Shown: positions 39,678-48,207 of the stretch, one piece after another | How the letters are laid out: every line of letters begins with the position of its first letter | How positions within the stretch are numbered: the stretch's first letter is position 1 | From: CBFHSF01 sp965661055 | GTDB taxonomy: Bacteria > Bacteroidota > Bacteroidia > Flavobacteriales > Schleiferiaceae | Direction of reading: 5' to 3' | Assembly (NCBI GenBank): GCA_965661055.1 | Contig: CBFICS010000006.1 | Span: 79,438-143,437 of the forward strand | Length of the DNA stretch: 64,000 nt | Made by a program: the position numbers and the translations under genes | Notes under the pieces: generated by a model | What the model was told of the DNA's origin: nothing | Database searches by the model: none | The model's input: the letters and a program-made list of their open reading frames with translations, nothing else

Positions 39678-40799
39678 TTAGCTATTAATCATAACTGGCA
39701 TAACTAACATAAGAAGGTCTTCTCCTTCTTCTTGACCATCCATTGGTAAAATAATTCCGGCTCTATTGGGTGCAGACATTTCAAGACGGATACCATCAGA
39801 CTCAAGGTTATTTAGCATTTCAAGCAAAAACCTTGAATTGAAGCCTATCTCTAAATCGTCACCCGCATACTCACAAGTCAATCTTTCACTTGCTTTATTA
39901 GAGAAGTCTAAATCTTCTGCCGAAATCAATAATTCTGATCCCGCCATTTTTAGTCTAATCTGGTGAGTGGATTTATTAGAGAAAATAGAAACTCGTTTAG
40001 TAGAACCTAAAAAAGAGGTTCTTTCTATCATCATTTTATTTGGATTGTCTTGTGGAATAACCGCTTCGTAGTTCGGGTATTTTCCATCAATCAAACGACA
40101 AGTCAATACTACATTATCAAATTCAAATCTAGCATTGGTATTGTTGTAGTGAATTTTTACTTCATGATCACTAGTACCCAATGATGCCTTTAATAAATTA
40201 AGTGGCTTTTTAGGCATAATGAACTCTGCAGTTCCTTCACTGCTTAAATCAGTTCTTCTGTACCTTACAAGTTTATGAGCATCTGTCGCTACAAAAGTTA
40301 ATTCTGAAGGTGTGAACTGAAAGAAAACTCCAGACATAACAGGTCTTAATTCATCATTTCCAGCGGCAAAAAGAGTCTTTTGAACGGCGGTTGCTAATAC
40401 ATCACCAGGCAAAATTGTAGAAGAAGCGTCTTCTAGCTCAGGTAACCTTGGGAATTCGTCTCCTTCAACAAAGGCAACAGAATAATTTCCATGGTCTGAA
40501 GAAATTTCTGCTGTACTTTTTTCTTGATCTAACACAAACGTTAAGGGTTGCTCTGGAAATGTTTTTAAGGTATCCATCAAAATCTTTGCAGGCATTGCAG
40601 CCAGACCTTCAGATTCACTCTGCACTTCAAGAGAAGTCGTCATTGTGGTTTCAAGATCAGAAGCAGAAATCTTCAATGAATTGTTAGACAATTCAAATAA
40701 AAAGTTATCTAAAATAGGTAGGGTGTTATTGTTGTTAATTACTCCTCCTATTAATTGTAGTTGCTTTAATAATGCGCCACTTGAAACAATAAATTTCAT
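39678..40799 (-). CDS. dnaN: DNA polymerase III sliding clamp (beta subunit)
   Basis: 373 residues, the typical beta-clamp length, made of three repeats of a clamp domain (about 1-120, 128-245 and 246-373). Visible motifs are KFIVSSGALLKQLQLIGGVI, LPILDNFLFEL, LRPVMSGVFFQF and SDHEVKIHYNNTNARFEF. The C-terminal LMLVMPVMI matches the usual M-P-M/R end. The ring keeps the replicative polymerase on DNA. It has a TATATTTG promoter box. No dnaA is nearby, and I see no cluster of DnaA boxes in the spacer, so this is not clearly an origin region. Confidence 0.97.
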   Translation of the reverse strand: MKFIVSSGALLKQLQLIGGVINNNNTLPILDNFLFELSNNSLKISASDLETTMTTSLEVQSESEGLAAMPAKILMDTLKTFPEQPLTFVLDQEKSTAEISSDHGNYSVAFVEGDEFPRLPELEDASSTILPGDVLATAVQKTLFAAGNDELRPVMSGVFFQFTPSELTFVATDAHKLVRYRRTDLSSEGTAEFIMPKKPLNLLKASLGTSDHEVKIHYNNTNARFEFDNVVLTCRLIDGKYPNYEAVIPQDNPNKMMIERTSFLGSTKRVSIFSNKSTHQIRLKMAGSELLISAEDLDFSNKASERLTCEYAGDDLEIGFNSRFLLEMLNNLESDGIRLEMSAPNRAGIILPMDGQEEGEDLLMLVMPVMINS

Positions 40800-40839
40800 G
40801 GTATTTATGTATTTAAAACGTAAGCTTTAAGGTAAAAAA

Positions 40840-40847
40840 CAAATATA
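40840..40847 (-). promoter_or_regulatory. -7 element of dnaN
   Basis: On the minus strand it reads TATATTTG (TAnnTTTG), about 40 bases before the dnaN ATG. No clear -33 TTG. Confidence 0.45.
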
Positions 40848-40961
40848 TGTGTTTCCCTTTGTTTTTACCCATTGTGGTTAATTCTGTTTTTCAACAGGAA
40901 GTTATGGTTTATTTATCTATATTTCAACAAATTACAATTTGATGTTGAAAATTAAGTCTCA

Positions 40962-41984
40962 TTAAATTATCGGTGTTAGATCTTTTAAATCGTCTATTGT
41001 TTTCAAAACCTTTGACATTCCAAAGTATTGTATTAAAACAAATCGACCGTCACTTACAATTCCATAGAGTCTATCCGCATCCCATTTCAATGTATCTCCA
41101 TTAATATCTAACTCACCTTCTGCAGCGTTAATATGATAGCCTCTCAACTCTACCGTTTCACCGTTTTGTTTGCTCAGCACTAGACTAAAAACAGGAACTG
41201 AATTAGAAATAGAGTCTTTTTTATTCCAAACCTCATCCGTTTCAATGATTAATCCTTCATAACTAACTCTAGAAATGCCCTGAACAAAGGCCGCTACCCT
41301 TTGAGGATTTACTTCTGTGATATTTCCTAGGTAATCCTTAACATCGACGATACCCGCTTCATTGGCCTCTAACAAAAATGACATTTCTGGCTTTTCTGTA
41401 TAGGTAAGTTCTACAGACTTAATATCATGCGCTTTCACTCCAAAAAGAGTTCTATCCCTCCAAAGGTGTTCATCGCTGAAAAACCTTCCACTTAAATAAC
41501 CATTCAATCCGGGTATATAGACTGCATAAGGCTTATTGGCTCCTTTCATTAACATGTAAGTTCCCATATCATTGGCTGTATTAGTCCCAACAAAAAAGTG
41601 TTTTATCACCTCGTCATTTTCTCCATACACCGCGACTTCTTTTCCGTATACTGCCATGTTCTTTAAGACAGCATCTTCACTTTTTGACTCTACGAAATTC
41701 TTTAAAGTCATCTGGTTTAAGGTTTGGAGTAATACCTCAACAGCGTCTTCTCTAGCCTTGTATTTTCCATTGAGAACCCAATGATCCTTTCCCCTGACAA
41801 GGGTAACTTCTGTTGGACGTTTGTCCTTTATGATAATCTTTTGGACCGCCGCCGTATCTTCAATGGTAAATGAATAATCTTCTTTTGAGTCTAAAGTAGA
41901 TTTATTGTTTTCGTTCGCGAAGTATAAATAGGCTGCAATAGCTACAACCACCACTCCGAGAATTAATGTTATTCGTTTTTTCAT
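40962..41984 (-). CDS. DUF4340 domain-containing membrane protein
   Basis: A 340-residue protein with an N-terminal transmembrane anchor (KRITLILGVVVVAIAAYLYF, about 3-22). The rest is periplasmic and beta-rich: VTLVRGKDHWVLNGKYKARE, NDMGTYMLMKGANKPYAVYI and GYLSGRFFSDEHLWRDRTLF. DUF4340 proteins are often encoded next to GldG-type ABC components, as here (5-base gap after gldG). The function is not known, but co-transcription with gldFG suggests a part in the gliding/ABC assembly. It probably ends near a 12-bp bulged stem (rc 40950-40922). Confidence 0.85.
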   Translation of the reverse strand: MKKRITLILGVVVVAIAAYLYFANENNKSTLDSKEDYSFTIEDTAAVQKIIIKDKRPTEVTLVRGKDHWVLNGKYKAREDAVEVLLQTLNQMTLKNFVESKSEDAVLKNMAVYGKEVAVYGENDEVIKHFFVGTNTANDMGTYMLMKGANKPYAVYIPGLNGYLSGRFFSDEHLWRDRTLFGVKAHDIKSVELTYTEKPEMSFLLEANEAGIVDVKDYLGNITEVNPQRVAAFVQGISRVSYEGLIIETDEVWNKKDSISNSVPVFSLVLSKQNGETVELRGYHINAAEGELDINGDTLKWDADRLYGIVSDGRFVLIQYFGMSKVLKTIDDLKDLTPII

Positions 41985-41989
41985 GTGTT

Positions 41990-43696
41990 TTATTTAGTAA
42001 ACCTCTTTCTTCTAACCAATACATAAACTCCCCCTGAAAGCAGAACCAAAAGAACAGGTGCTAAGGTGGTTAATATTTGCCAATAGAGTTTTTCTTTTTG
42101 AATTTTATTTTTATCTAACAATCTGATTTGAAGCTCCCTAGACCTCACGTTAATCAAACCTGAATCATCTAGGAGGTAATCCATTGCATTGAGAACAAAA
42201 TCTTTATTGCCATACTCAACACCCGTAAATTGATCATACCCTAAGGGTAACGGTGTACCTTTAGGAATGTTTGGGTTTACGATATTAACTTGATTCTTTA
42301 CCGCATCGCCATCTGCAACAACAATCATTTGAGTTTCTACTCCTTTTTCAACAAATTTATAGTTAGCATCTAATTGACTGGTGGGTGCAATGCGATTCTT
42401 AAAATAAGAATCAAACTTACCTTCTAGCAAAACCGCTACCGGTACGTGTTTCTTTGGAAACAAAGCAGGATTTGGTTTTTCGTACAACGTAGCTAGAGAA
42501 ACCCTGTGTGGACTTGGCACAACACGAGTATAGGGTGATGTTTTGAGTAAAAAAGTTTTTTTAATTCCTGGAGTAATGATGGTATCTAGCGTACTAGCAA
42601 ACTCTAATTTCACTGCGTTTAAGTTCTTTACAATAGGATGTTTTTCAATGGGCATTATCATAGGGAAATAAACCCATGGATGCACATTTCGTCTATCATT
42701 AACGCCAGCTGACACCATATCTTCAACAAGGTTAGTATTCACCCTAACTCCGTATTTAAAGAGCATATCTGTCAGGTTCAACTGGTCCATAATTGGATAA
42801 GCGATAAACTCTGATTTAAAACTCAAAGAGTCCATATTTGCCTCAACGGGATCTACAAACCACAGGACTTTTCCGCCAGTCATAATGTACTGGTCAATTA
42901 ACAGTTTGTCTAGATCTGTAAACTTAGCCTTTGGCTTGGCAATAACAATGGCATCAAAACGATTAATATTTCTCTGTTGCTCAGATAAATTAAACTCTAC
43001 TGTATCTGAAAATTCACGCATGTTAAATCTAGAAACACTGTAGTAAGCACTTAACCTTAGGGCGATATCAGCAATAAACTTATCATCTAACTCTCCATGA
43101 CCAGACACAAACCCTATGGTTTTTTTATTGGTTACCTGAAGCTGTCTAAAAACATTGGCAAAGGCATATTCAAGGTTCTGAACGGAATTGTTAATTTGAA
43201 CTTCAGAATTGGTAGCTATCTGTGATTTTAACAGAGAAATTGGAATTACCTCATTGCCTTGAAAAATTACAGCACCAGGGTAAACTTCTTTTTGAATTTT
43301 CTCACCGTCTTTAAAATCTTCAACAACCGTTGGCTGCACGCCATAGTCAGCTAGTTGTTTTTTAAGCTCTCTATTTTGTTGAGGGTTATCATACCCATTG
43401 GGGTCGATAAATTCATATTCAATATTTTGATTGTAAGCTCTAAACTCATCTAAAATCTGTTTAGTCTCTTTACTCAATCTTTGGAAACCGGAATTAAAAT
43501 CACCTTCAAGGTATACTCTAATTAAAATCCTTTCTTCAATAGACTCGACAATTTTCAGGGTTGCTGGATGAAGAGTAAATCGCTTTTCTGTAGTTGCGTC
43601 ATATCTCCCAAAAACAAAAGAAGAGATTACATTAACAGCAATAATGATAAGCGCTAAAACTAAAAATTGAATTAAATCATTAATCTTTCTTTTCAT
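41990..43696 (-). CDS. gldG: Gliding motility-associated ABC transporter component GldG
   Basis: 568 residues. An N-terminal transmembrane segment (about 10-30), a large periplasmic region with two alpha/beta lobes (including GFVSGHGELDD and FDAIVIAKPKAKFTDLDKLLID) and a C-terminal transmembrane segment (about 540-560, ending VRRKRFTK) match GldG. GldG works with GldF and the ATPase GldA in gliding of Flavobacteria, although this ABC module is absent in some gliders. It lies 1 base after gldF. No gldA is nearby. The name is from family pattern and gene order. Confidence 0.92.
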   Translation of the reverse strand: MKRKINDLIQFLVLALIIIAVNVISSFVFGRYDATTEKRFTLHPATLKIVESIEERILIRVYLEGDFNSGFQRLSKETKQILDEFRAYNQNIEYEFIDPNGYDNPQQNRELKKQLADYGVQPTVVEDFKDGEKIQKEVYPGAVIFQGNEVIPISLLKSQIATNSEVQINNSVQNLEYAFANVFRQLQVTNKKTIGFVSGHGELDDKFIADIALRLSAYYSVSRFNMREFSDTVEFNLSEQQRNINRFDAIVIAKPKAKFTDLDKLLIDQYIMTGGKVLWFVDPVEANMDSLSFKSEFIAYPIMDQLNLTDMLFKYGVRVNTNLVEDMVSAGVNDRRNVHPWVYFPMIMPIEKHPIVKNLNAVKLEFASTLDTIITPGIKKTFLLKTSPYTRVVPSPHRVSLATLYEKPNPALFPKKHVPVAVLLEGKFDSYFKNRIAPTSQLDANYKFVEKGVETQMIVVADGDAVKNQVNIVNPNIPKGTPLPLGYDQFTGVEYGNKDFVLNAMDYLLDDSGLINVRSRELQIRLLDKNKIQKEKLYWQILTTLAPVLLVLLSGGVYVLVRRKRFTK

Positions 43697-43697
43697 C

Positions 43698-44429
43698 TTA
43701 CCACTTTCTTGATTTAATAACTAATTGTGTGGCTGCAAAAAACAGTGCCATTAAAGAGATGTAGTAAACAATATCTCTTGAATCAATAACTCCTCTACTC
43801 AATGAAGTGTAATGCTCATTGATACCAAGGTTTAGAATGATCAAGTCTGCAACGCCAAATAGTTTAAGTTCTGCAATTTGCTCAAATCCTACGTAAACAA
43901 ACAAACTCAACAACACGGCAACAATAAAACTTACAATGGGATTGTCTGTAAGAGAAGAAGAAAAAATTCCGATGGCTACATATCCTCCTCCTAAAAGTAA
44001 AAGGCCGACAAACGAACCTATGGTAGCTCCTGAATCAAGATTCCCGACAGGGTTACCTAAGGAGTAAACCGTGTAAACAAAAATCAAGGTGGGTAAAAGC
44101 GCTAGAAGAACCAGAGTAAAGCCTGCTAAAAATTTCGCAAAAATCAATTCAAAATCGCTTAACGGCTTAGTCAGTAACAACTCCAAAGTTCCAGTCCTCT
44201 TTTCATCACTAAACATTCTCATGGTCAAAGCAGGAACCAAAAACAAAAACACCCAAGGCGCTAGTAAAAACAAATTATCTACCCCTGCATATCCACTATC
44301 AAAAATATTGAACATGCCTGGTAAAACAAATAAAAACAGACTGGTTAACACCAAAAAAACAGCCATAACCAAATAACCCGTAATGGAACTGAAAAAGTGG
44401 TTTAACTCTTTAATGAATAGACTTTTCAC
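43698..44429 (-). CDS. gldF: Gliding motility-associated ABC transporter permease GldF
   Basis: 243 residues and about six transmembrane segments. KELNHFFSSITGYLVMAVFLVL opens it, and ALTMRMFSDEKRTGTLELLL followed by TKPLSDFELIFAKFLAG is the ABC-2 permease coupling region. It forms the membrane part of the Gld ABC module with GldG downstream. It overlaps the ABM gene upstream by 4 bases, making a five-gene unit from the SAM hydrolase to the DUF4340 gene. The ATPase partner GldA must be encoded elsewhere or be absent. Confidence 0.92.
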   Translation of the reverse strand: MKSLFIKELNHFFSSITGYLVMAVFLVLTSLFLFVLPGMFNIFDSGYAGVDNLFLLAPWVFLFLVPALTMRMFSDEKRTGTLELLLTKPLSDFELIFAKFLAGFTLVLLALLPTLIFVYTVYSLGNPVGNLDSGATIGSFVGLLLLGGGYVAIGIFSSSLTDNPIVSFIVAVLLSLFVYVGFEQIAELKLFGVADLIILNLGINEHYTSLSRGVIDSRDIVYYISLMALFFAATQLVIKSRKW

Positions 44430-44719
44430 GGTAAAATTATTTTTTCATCAACACTCCAAGCTTCAGGTTTTTCAACAAATTTAACCTTGGTTCTACTCCA
44501 AACACTTTTAAATAAATCAGAATTTCTATAGTTCTCAAGGTCAGACTCGTCATTCCAACGACTATAGGTAAAAAATGTTTCAGAATGATTTTTATCTCTT
44601 AACAAAGTCAGGTGAGTACACCCTTCAAAGTTTCTAATTCGCTCCTTTACTTCATCAAATAACTTCTCAAATTCAACAACCTCTTCAGGTCTAAAAACCA
44701 TCTTCACTATTCTAATCAT
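44426..44719 (-). CDS. Antibiotic biosynthesis monooxygenase (ABM) domain protein
   Basis: 97 residues, a single dimeric alpha/beta ABM-like barrel: IRIVKMVFRPEEVVEFEKLF, FEGCTHLTLLRDKNHSETFF and SRWNDESDLENYRNSDLFKSVWSR. The WxxxxDxxxYRxSxxF pattern is typical. Members degrade haem or oxidise small aromatics; most small ones have no known reaction. It overlaps both the SAM hydrolase and gldF by 4 bases, so it is co-translated with a gliding gene cluster whose logic is not obvious. Confidence 0.85.
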   Translation of the reverse strand: MIRIVKMVFRPEEVVEFEKLFDEVKERIRNFEGCTHLTLLRDKNHSETFFTYSRWNDESDLENYRNSDLFKSVWSRTKVKFVEKPEAWSVDEKIILP

Positions 44720-45504
44720 GAGAAAAACTTAATTCTTATGGTATCGTTTACTTTTAACCCCAACAAACTATGTGCGCTTGACCGTTCCTTTTTCACAGAG
44801 TTATAGATTCCCACTTTTAGGTAACCCTCTGAATTAAACATGGCGCGCAGATCTCCGTTGGTAGCATCAGAAAAATCTTCATGAAATTTTTCAATGACCT
44901 TTAACCTTGTTAACTCAAGCTCAAACCTTCTCCCCTTCTTTTGGTTCATAAAAACACTTTCGTGGATGTTAGTAATCACATTCCCATAATTATCAATGTA
45001 GAGAATATGCCCCTGAATGGCAGTTTCTGAAATAATTGGATTTGAAACGGCCAATTCTTTCAATTGCTTTTTAGGCTTACCGATTAGGGAAAGAGCTCCT
45101 CCCCTACAAATATGACCAGCTACCCTTGCAAAAATTTGTTTGGTAGACTTTAGGTCTGTGCTATTAGACAAATTTATTTCAAAAACCTCAGTCGGAACAA
45201 GCCCCATTAGAGATAAAATCCCATTGTCTGCACCAATAAAATAGTGTCCGTTAGCCTTTGCAACAATATGACTTCTCGTCAGACTCTTTTCTTCATCAAC
45301 CAAAATTAAATGAATGGTTCCTTCCGGGAAAAAGTGATAGCTATTTTTTAGGACATAAGAGGTTTGCTGCAAGTGAAAGGGCTCAATTTCATGAGTCACA
45401 TCTACCAAGGTAAGACCCTCATCTTCAGAATACAAACAGCCTTTGGCGGCAGCAACATGCGGATCAACCGAACCGTAATCAGAAATTAATGTAATCAATG
45501 GCAT
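44716..45504 (-). CDS. S-adenosylmethionine hydroxide adenosyltransferase (SAM hydrolase)
   Basis: 262 residues of the DUF62/fluorinase-chlorinase superfamily. PLITLISDYGSVDPHVAAAKGC (about 2-23) includes the Asp that binds the SAM ribose. LILVDEEKSLTRSHIVAKANGHYFIGADNG (about 66-95) and ILYIDNYGNVITNI (about 166-179) complete the site. The common microbial activity splits SAM to adenosine and methionine; halogenases are rarer and need extra loop features I cannot confirm. It is the first gene of the unit leading to gldF and gldG, and it is divergent from phoH. Confidence 0.88.
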   Translation of the reverse strand: MPLITLISDYGSVDPHVAAAKGCLYSEDEGLTLVDVTHEIEPFHLQQTSYVLKNSYHFFPEGTIHLILVDEEKSLTRSHIVAKANGHYFIGADNGILSLMGLVPTEVFEINLSNSTDLKSTKQIFARVAGHICRGGALSLIGKPKKQLKELAVSNPIISETAIQGHILYIDNYGNVITNIHESVFMNQKKGRRFELELTRLKVIEKFHEDFSDATNGDLRAMFNSEGYLKVGIYNSVKKERSSAHSLLGLKVNDTIRIKFFS

Positions 45505-45543
45505 ATTTTAACCTTGCAACGAGCGGATTGGGGTATTTTCAAT

Positions 45544-45551
45544 TACTTTTG
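45544..45551 (+). promoter_or_regulatory. -7 element of phoH-purC
   Basis: TACTTTTG (TAnnTTTG), about 67 bases before the phoH TTG. Its start point would fall in the opposing box at 45559-45566. Confidence 0.55.
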
Positions 45552-45558
45552 TAAACAC

Positions 45559-45566
45559 CAAAGGTA
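45559..45566 (-). promoter_or_regulatory. -7 element of the SAM hydrolase-gldFG operon
   Basis: On the minus strand it reads TACCTTTG (TAnnTTTG), about 54 bases before the ATG at 45504. It faces the plus-strand box at 45544-45551 with only 7 bases between them. Confidence 0.6.
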
Positions 45567-45618
45567 GTAATATATAAACATCATTAGGAAATCTAACGAA
45601 GAGAAATCTACACTGATC

Positions 45619-46587
45619 TTGACAGAAAAAACAATACATTTAACAGAAGCTGATCCTCAGGATTTTTATGGCGCTGGAAACAAATATCTTTCGTTGCTTA
45701 AAGGTTTTTTTCCAAAGCTAAAAATCATGGCACGTGGCCATCAAATAAAGGTCAATGGCGATGAGCATACCATTGAGGTTTTTGAAGAAAAAATACAATT
45801 GATTCAAGACCACCTTACTCGCTACAATTCTATTACAGAAAACCAAATCGAAAGAATTGTTTTGGGTGACGGTAAGGATGTAGCTGAGAAAATGCAAGGT
45901 CACAATGAGGTTTTGGTTCACGGGGTAAGTGGACACTTTGTAAAAGCGAGAACCATCAACCAAAAGAAAATGGTTGAGCTGGCTGAAAAAAACGATTTGG
46001 TTTTTGCCATCGGACCTGCTGGGACTGGAAAAACCTATACTGGAGTTGCCTTGGCGGTTAGAGCATTAAAAAACAAAGAGGTAAAGCGAATAATCTTAAC
46101 AAGACCTGCTGTAGAGGCTGGTGAAAATTTAGGATTTTTACCGGGAGACATGAAAGAGAAACTAGATCCTTACATGCGTCCTCTTTATGATGCCCTAAGA
46201 GACATGATTCCTTATGAAAAACTTAACTACCTGCTAGAAACCCAAGTTATTGAAATCGCACCTCTTGCATTTATGAGAGGTAGAACACTAGACAATGCTT
46301 TTGTTATTCTAGACGAAGCTCAAAACACCACCATGTCTCAGATGAAAATGTTCTTAACGAGGATGGGAGCAAGTGCTAAATTCATTGTAACAGGTGACCA
46401 AAGCCAGGTTGACCTACCTAGAAAGCAAAGTTCTGGATTGATAGAGGCCTTGAGAATATTAAAAAATGTTCAAGGAATCGGAATGGTGTTTTTAGATGAT
46501 AAGGATGTTATTAGACACCGATTGGTTAAAAATATAATTAAAGCATACGACAAAGAAGATAGAAAACATGACGAACGCACTAGTTAA
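45619..46587 (+). CDS. phoH: PhoH-like ATPase
   Basis: 322 residues starting at TTG (45619). There is no ATG before the family's conserved opening (TEKTIHLTEADPQDFYGAGN), and the next in-frame ATG (residue 37) would cut it. The P-loop is GPAGTGKTYTG (about 133-143), the Walker B is VILDEAQNT (about 232-240), and the C-terminal VTGDQSQVDLPRKQSSGL is typical. Cytoplasmic P-loop ATPases of this family are linked to RNA handling or phosphate stress. It overlaps purC by 20 bases, so the two are translationally linked. Confidence 0.92.
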   Translation: MTEKTIHLTEADPQDFYGAGNKYLSLLKGFFPKLKIMARGHQIKVNGDEHTIEVFEEKIQLIQDHLTRYNSITENQIERIVLGDGKDVAEKMQGHNEVLVHGVSGHFVKARTINQKKMVELAEKNDLVFAIGPAGTGKTYTGVALAVRALKNKEVKRIILTRPAVEAGENLGFLPGDMKEKLDPYMRPLYDALRDMIPYEKLNYLLETQVIEIAPLAFMRGRTLDNAFVILDEAQNTTMSQMKMFLTRMGASAKFIVTGDQSQVDLPRKQSSGLIEALRILKNVQGIGMVFLDDKDVIRHRLVKNIIKAYDKEDRKHDERTS

Positions 46588-47524
46588 TTCTGAGTTCAAT
46601 TTTAAAGGACAAAAATCAGTTTATCACGGTAAAGTAAGAGACGTATATTCATTTGACAATGACCTATTGGTTATGATTGCATCTGATAGAATTTCAGCTT
46701 TTGACGTCGTTTTACCGGAAGGTATTCCCTACAAAGGACAAGTATTAAACCAAATTGCAGAATACTTTTTAGATGCTACCGCATCCATTGTTCCAAACTG
46801 GAAGAAGGCATCACCAGACCCTGTAGCTACCGCAGGAATAAAGGCTGACCCTTTTAAAGTTGAGATGGTCATAAGAGGTTACCTTTCAGGCCACGCATGG
46901 AGAACATATAAATCAGGCCAAAGGGTTTTGTGTGGAGTTACGATGCCAGAAGGACTTAGAGAGAACGACCCATTCCCTACTCCAATAATTACCCCAACCA
47001 CCAAAGCCGATCAAGGTTTACATGATGAAGACATTAGTCGAGAAGAAATTCTGGCCCAGGGAATTGTTTCTGAAGAAGACTATATAGCATTAGAAGATTA
47101 CACTAGAAAATTATTCGCCAAAGGTCAGCAAATGGCCACTGATAGAGGTTTAATTCTTGTAGATACCAAATATGAATTCGGGAAAGACTCTGACGGAAAC
47201 ATTATTTTAATCGATGAAATTCACACACCTGATTCTAGTAGGTATTTCTACCTTGACGGATACGAAGAAAGACAAAACAAGGGCGAAGTTCAAAAACAGT
47301 TGAGCAAGGAATTTGTACGACAATGGTTAATTGAAAACGGTTTTCAAGGAAAAGAAGGTCAGAAAATTCCTATAATGTCAGAAAAATTTGTAATTTCAGT
47401 CTCTGAAAGATACATAGAGTTATATGAGAAAATAACTGGAAAAACCTTTCAAAAAGCCAACAATACCGCAATAGAATCTAGAATATTTGAAAACATTTCA
47501 AATTATCTAGAAAACCTAAAATGA
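46568..47524 (+). CDS. purC: Phosphoribosylaminoimidazole-succinocarboxamide synthase
   Basis: 318 residues. SAICAR synthetase joins CAIR and aspartate in purine synthesis. GKVRDVYSFDNDLLVMIASDRISAFD (about 19-44), VIRGYLSGHAWRTYKSG (about 101-117) and ILVDTKYEFGKDSDGNIILIDEIHTPDSSR (about 195-224) are the family motifs; the DEIHTPDSSR stretch binds substrate. The length is typical of the Bacteroidota form. It overlaps phoH by 20 bases, which means strong coupling. purL in this window belongs to the same pathway but lies in a separate unit. Confidence 0.97.
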   Translation: MTNALVNSEFNFKGQKSVYHGKVRDVYSFDNDLLVMIASDRISAFDVVLPEGIPYKGQVLNQIAEYFLDATASIVPNWKKASPDPVATAGIKADPFKVEMVIRGYLSGHAWRTYKSGQRVLCGVTMPEGLRENDPFPTPIITPTTKADQGLHDEDISREEILAQGIVSEEDYIALEDYTRKLFAKGQQMATDRGLILVDTKYEFGKDSDGNIILIDEIHTPDSSRYFYLDGYEERQNKGEVQKQLSKEFVRQWLIENGFQGKEGQKIPIMSEKFVISVSERYIELYEKITGKTFQKANNTAIESRIFENISNYLENLK

Positions 47525-47531
47525 TGAGAAA

Positions 47532-48149
47532 ATGAAAAAGGTCTTTGGAGCAATTTTACTTTTTGTAGCATTCTCTACTCAAAGCTTTGGACAAATTGGT
47601 CTTGACTTTGGTATTAAGGGAGGCGTGAACACCTCTAACATCAAGTTTAAAGACATCAGCGACCAAGTAGTTGCCAACATCAATGGATCCTCTGATAACC
47701 TGGGTTATCACGCAGGATTGTTTGCTCGCTTAGATTTACTTTTTCTCTATGTACAGCCTGAAATACTCTATACTCGCTTAAATGGTGAGGTAGAGGTTGA
47801 AGAGAAATCTGGAAAAACCTCAACTTATGACTACAATCAAAACAGAATGGACATTCCAGTTATGTTTGGACTAAAGATTGGACCAGCGGGTATTTTCGCA
47901 GGACCTGTTCTCTCATACAACCTTCAAAGTCCGAGTGAAATTTTTGAAAGTTCCTATAAGAAAGGTACTTGGGGCTACCAAGTTGGCGCCGGAGTAAAAC
48001 TCTTCAGCATCTTGATTGAAGCCAAGTATGAAGGAGGATTTGGAACGGTTGCAGATCAAGCTACCATTCCTATTAACGGATCTGATTATACTTTTGATGT
48101 AGATAAAAGGACACCTCAAGTTATATTGAGTTTAGGATACGCGTTTTAA
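47532..48149 (+). CDS. Outer-membrane beta-barrel protein (PorT-like fold)
   Basis: 205 residues. Signal peptide (KKVFGAILLFVAFSTQSFGQ, cleavage near 20). Mature strands alternate: DFGIKGGVNTSNIKF (about 25-39), LGYHAGLFARLDLLFLYVQPEILY and MDIPVMFGLKIGPAGIFAGPVLSY, ending in PQVILSLGYAF with a terminal Phe. This is the outer-membrane beta-barrel family (the PorT-like opening GIKGGVN). It is not clearly PorT itself, because the T9SS PorT is longer. It lies 7 bases after purC and ends at a bidirectional palindrome terminator. Confidence 0.85.
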   Translation: MKKVFGAILLFVAFSTQSFGQIGLDFGIKGGVNTSNIKFKDISDQVVANINGSSDNLGYHAGLFARLDLLFLYVQPEILYTRLNGEVEVEEKSGKTSTYDYNQNRMDIPVMFGLKIGPAGIFAGPVLSYNLQSPSEIFESSYKKGTWGYQVGAGVKLFSILIEAKYEGGFGTVADQATIPINGSDYTFDVDKRTPQVILSLGYAF

Positions 48150-48173
48150 AACATTTTTGAATTATACGTTTTC

Positions 48174-48207
48174 AAAAAACCCAAAGTGATATCACTTTGG
48201 GTTTTTT
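48174..48207. terminator. 34-bp perfect palindrome terminator
   Basis: AAAAAACCCAAAGTGAT joined to its exact complement, 17 bases per arm. A-tracts and T-tracts at both ends let it terminate the plus-strand OMP gene and the minus-strand exonuclease; the latter's last codons and stop lie inside it. Confidence 0.9.

Noticed and set aside
40800..40961. Replication-origin features near dnaN
   Set aside because: No DnaA-box cluster, no dnaA and no AT-rich repeat array; only a bulged 12-bp stem that may end the DUF4340 transcript.
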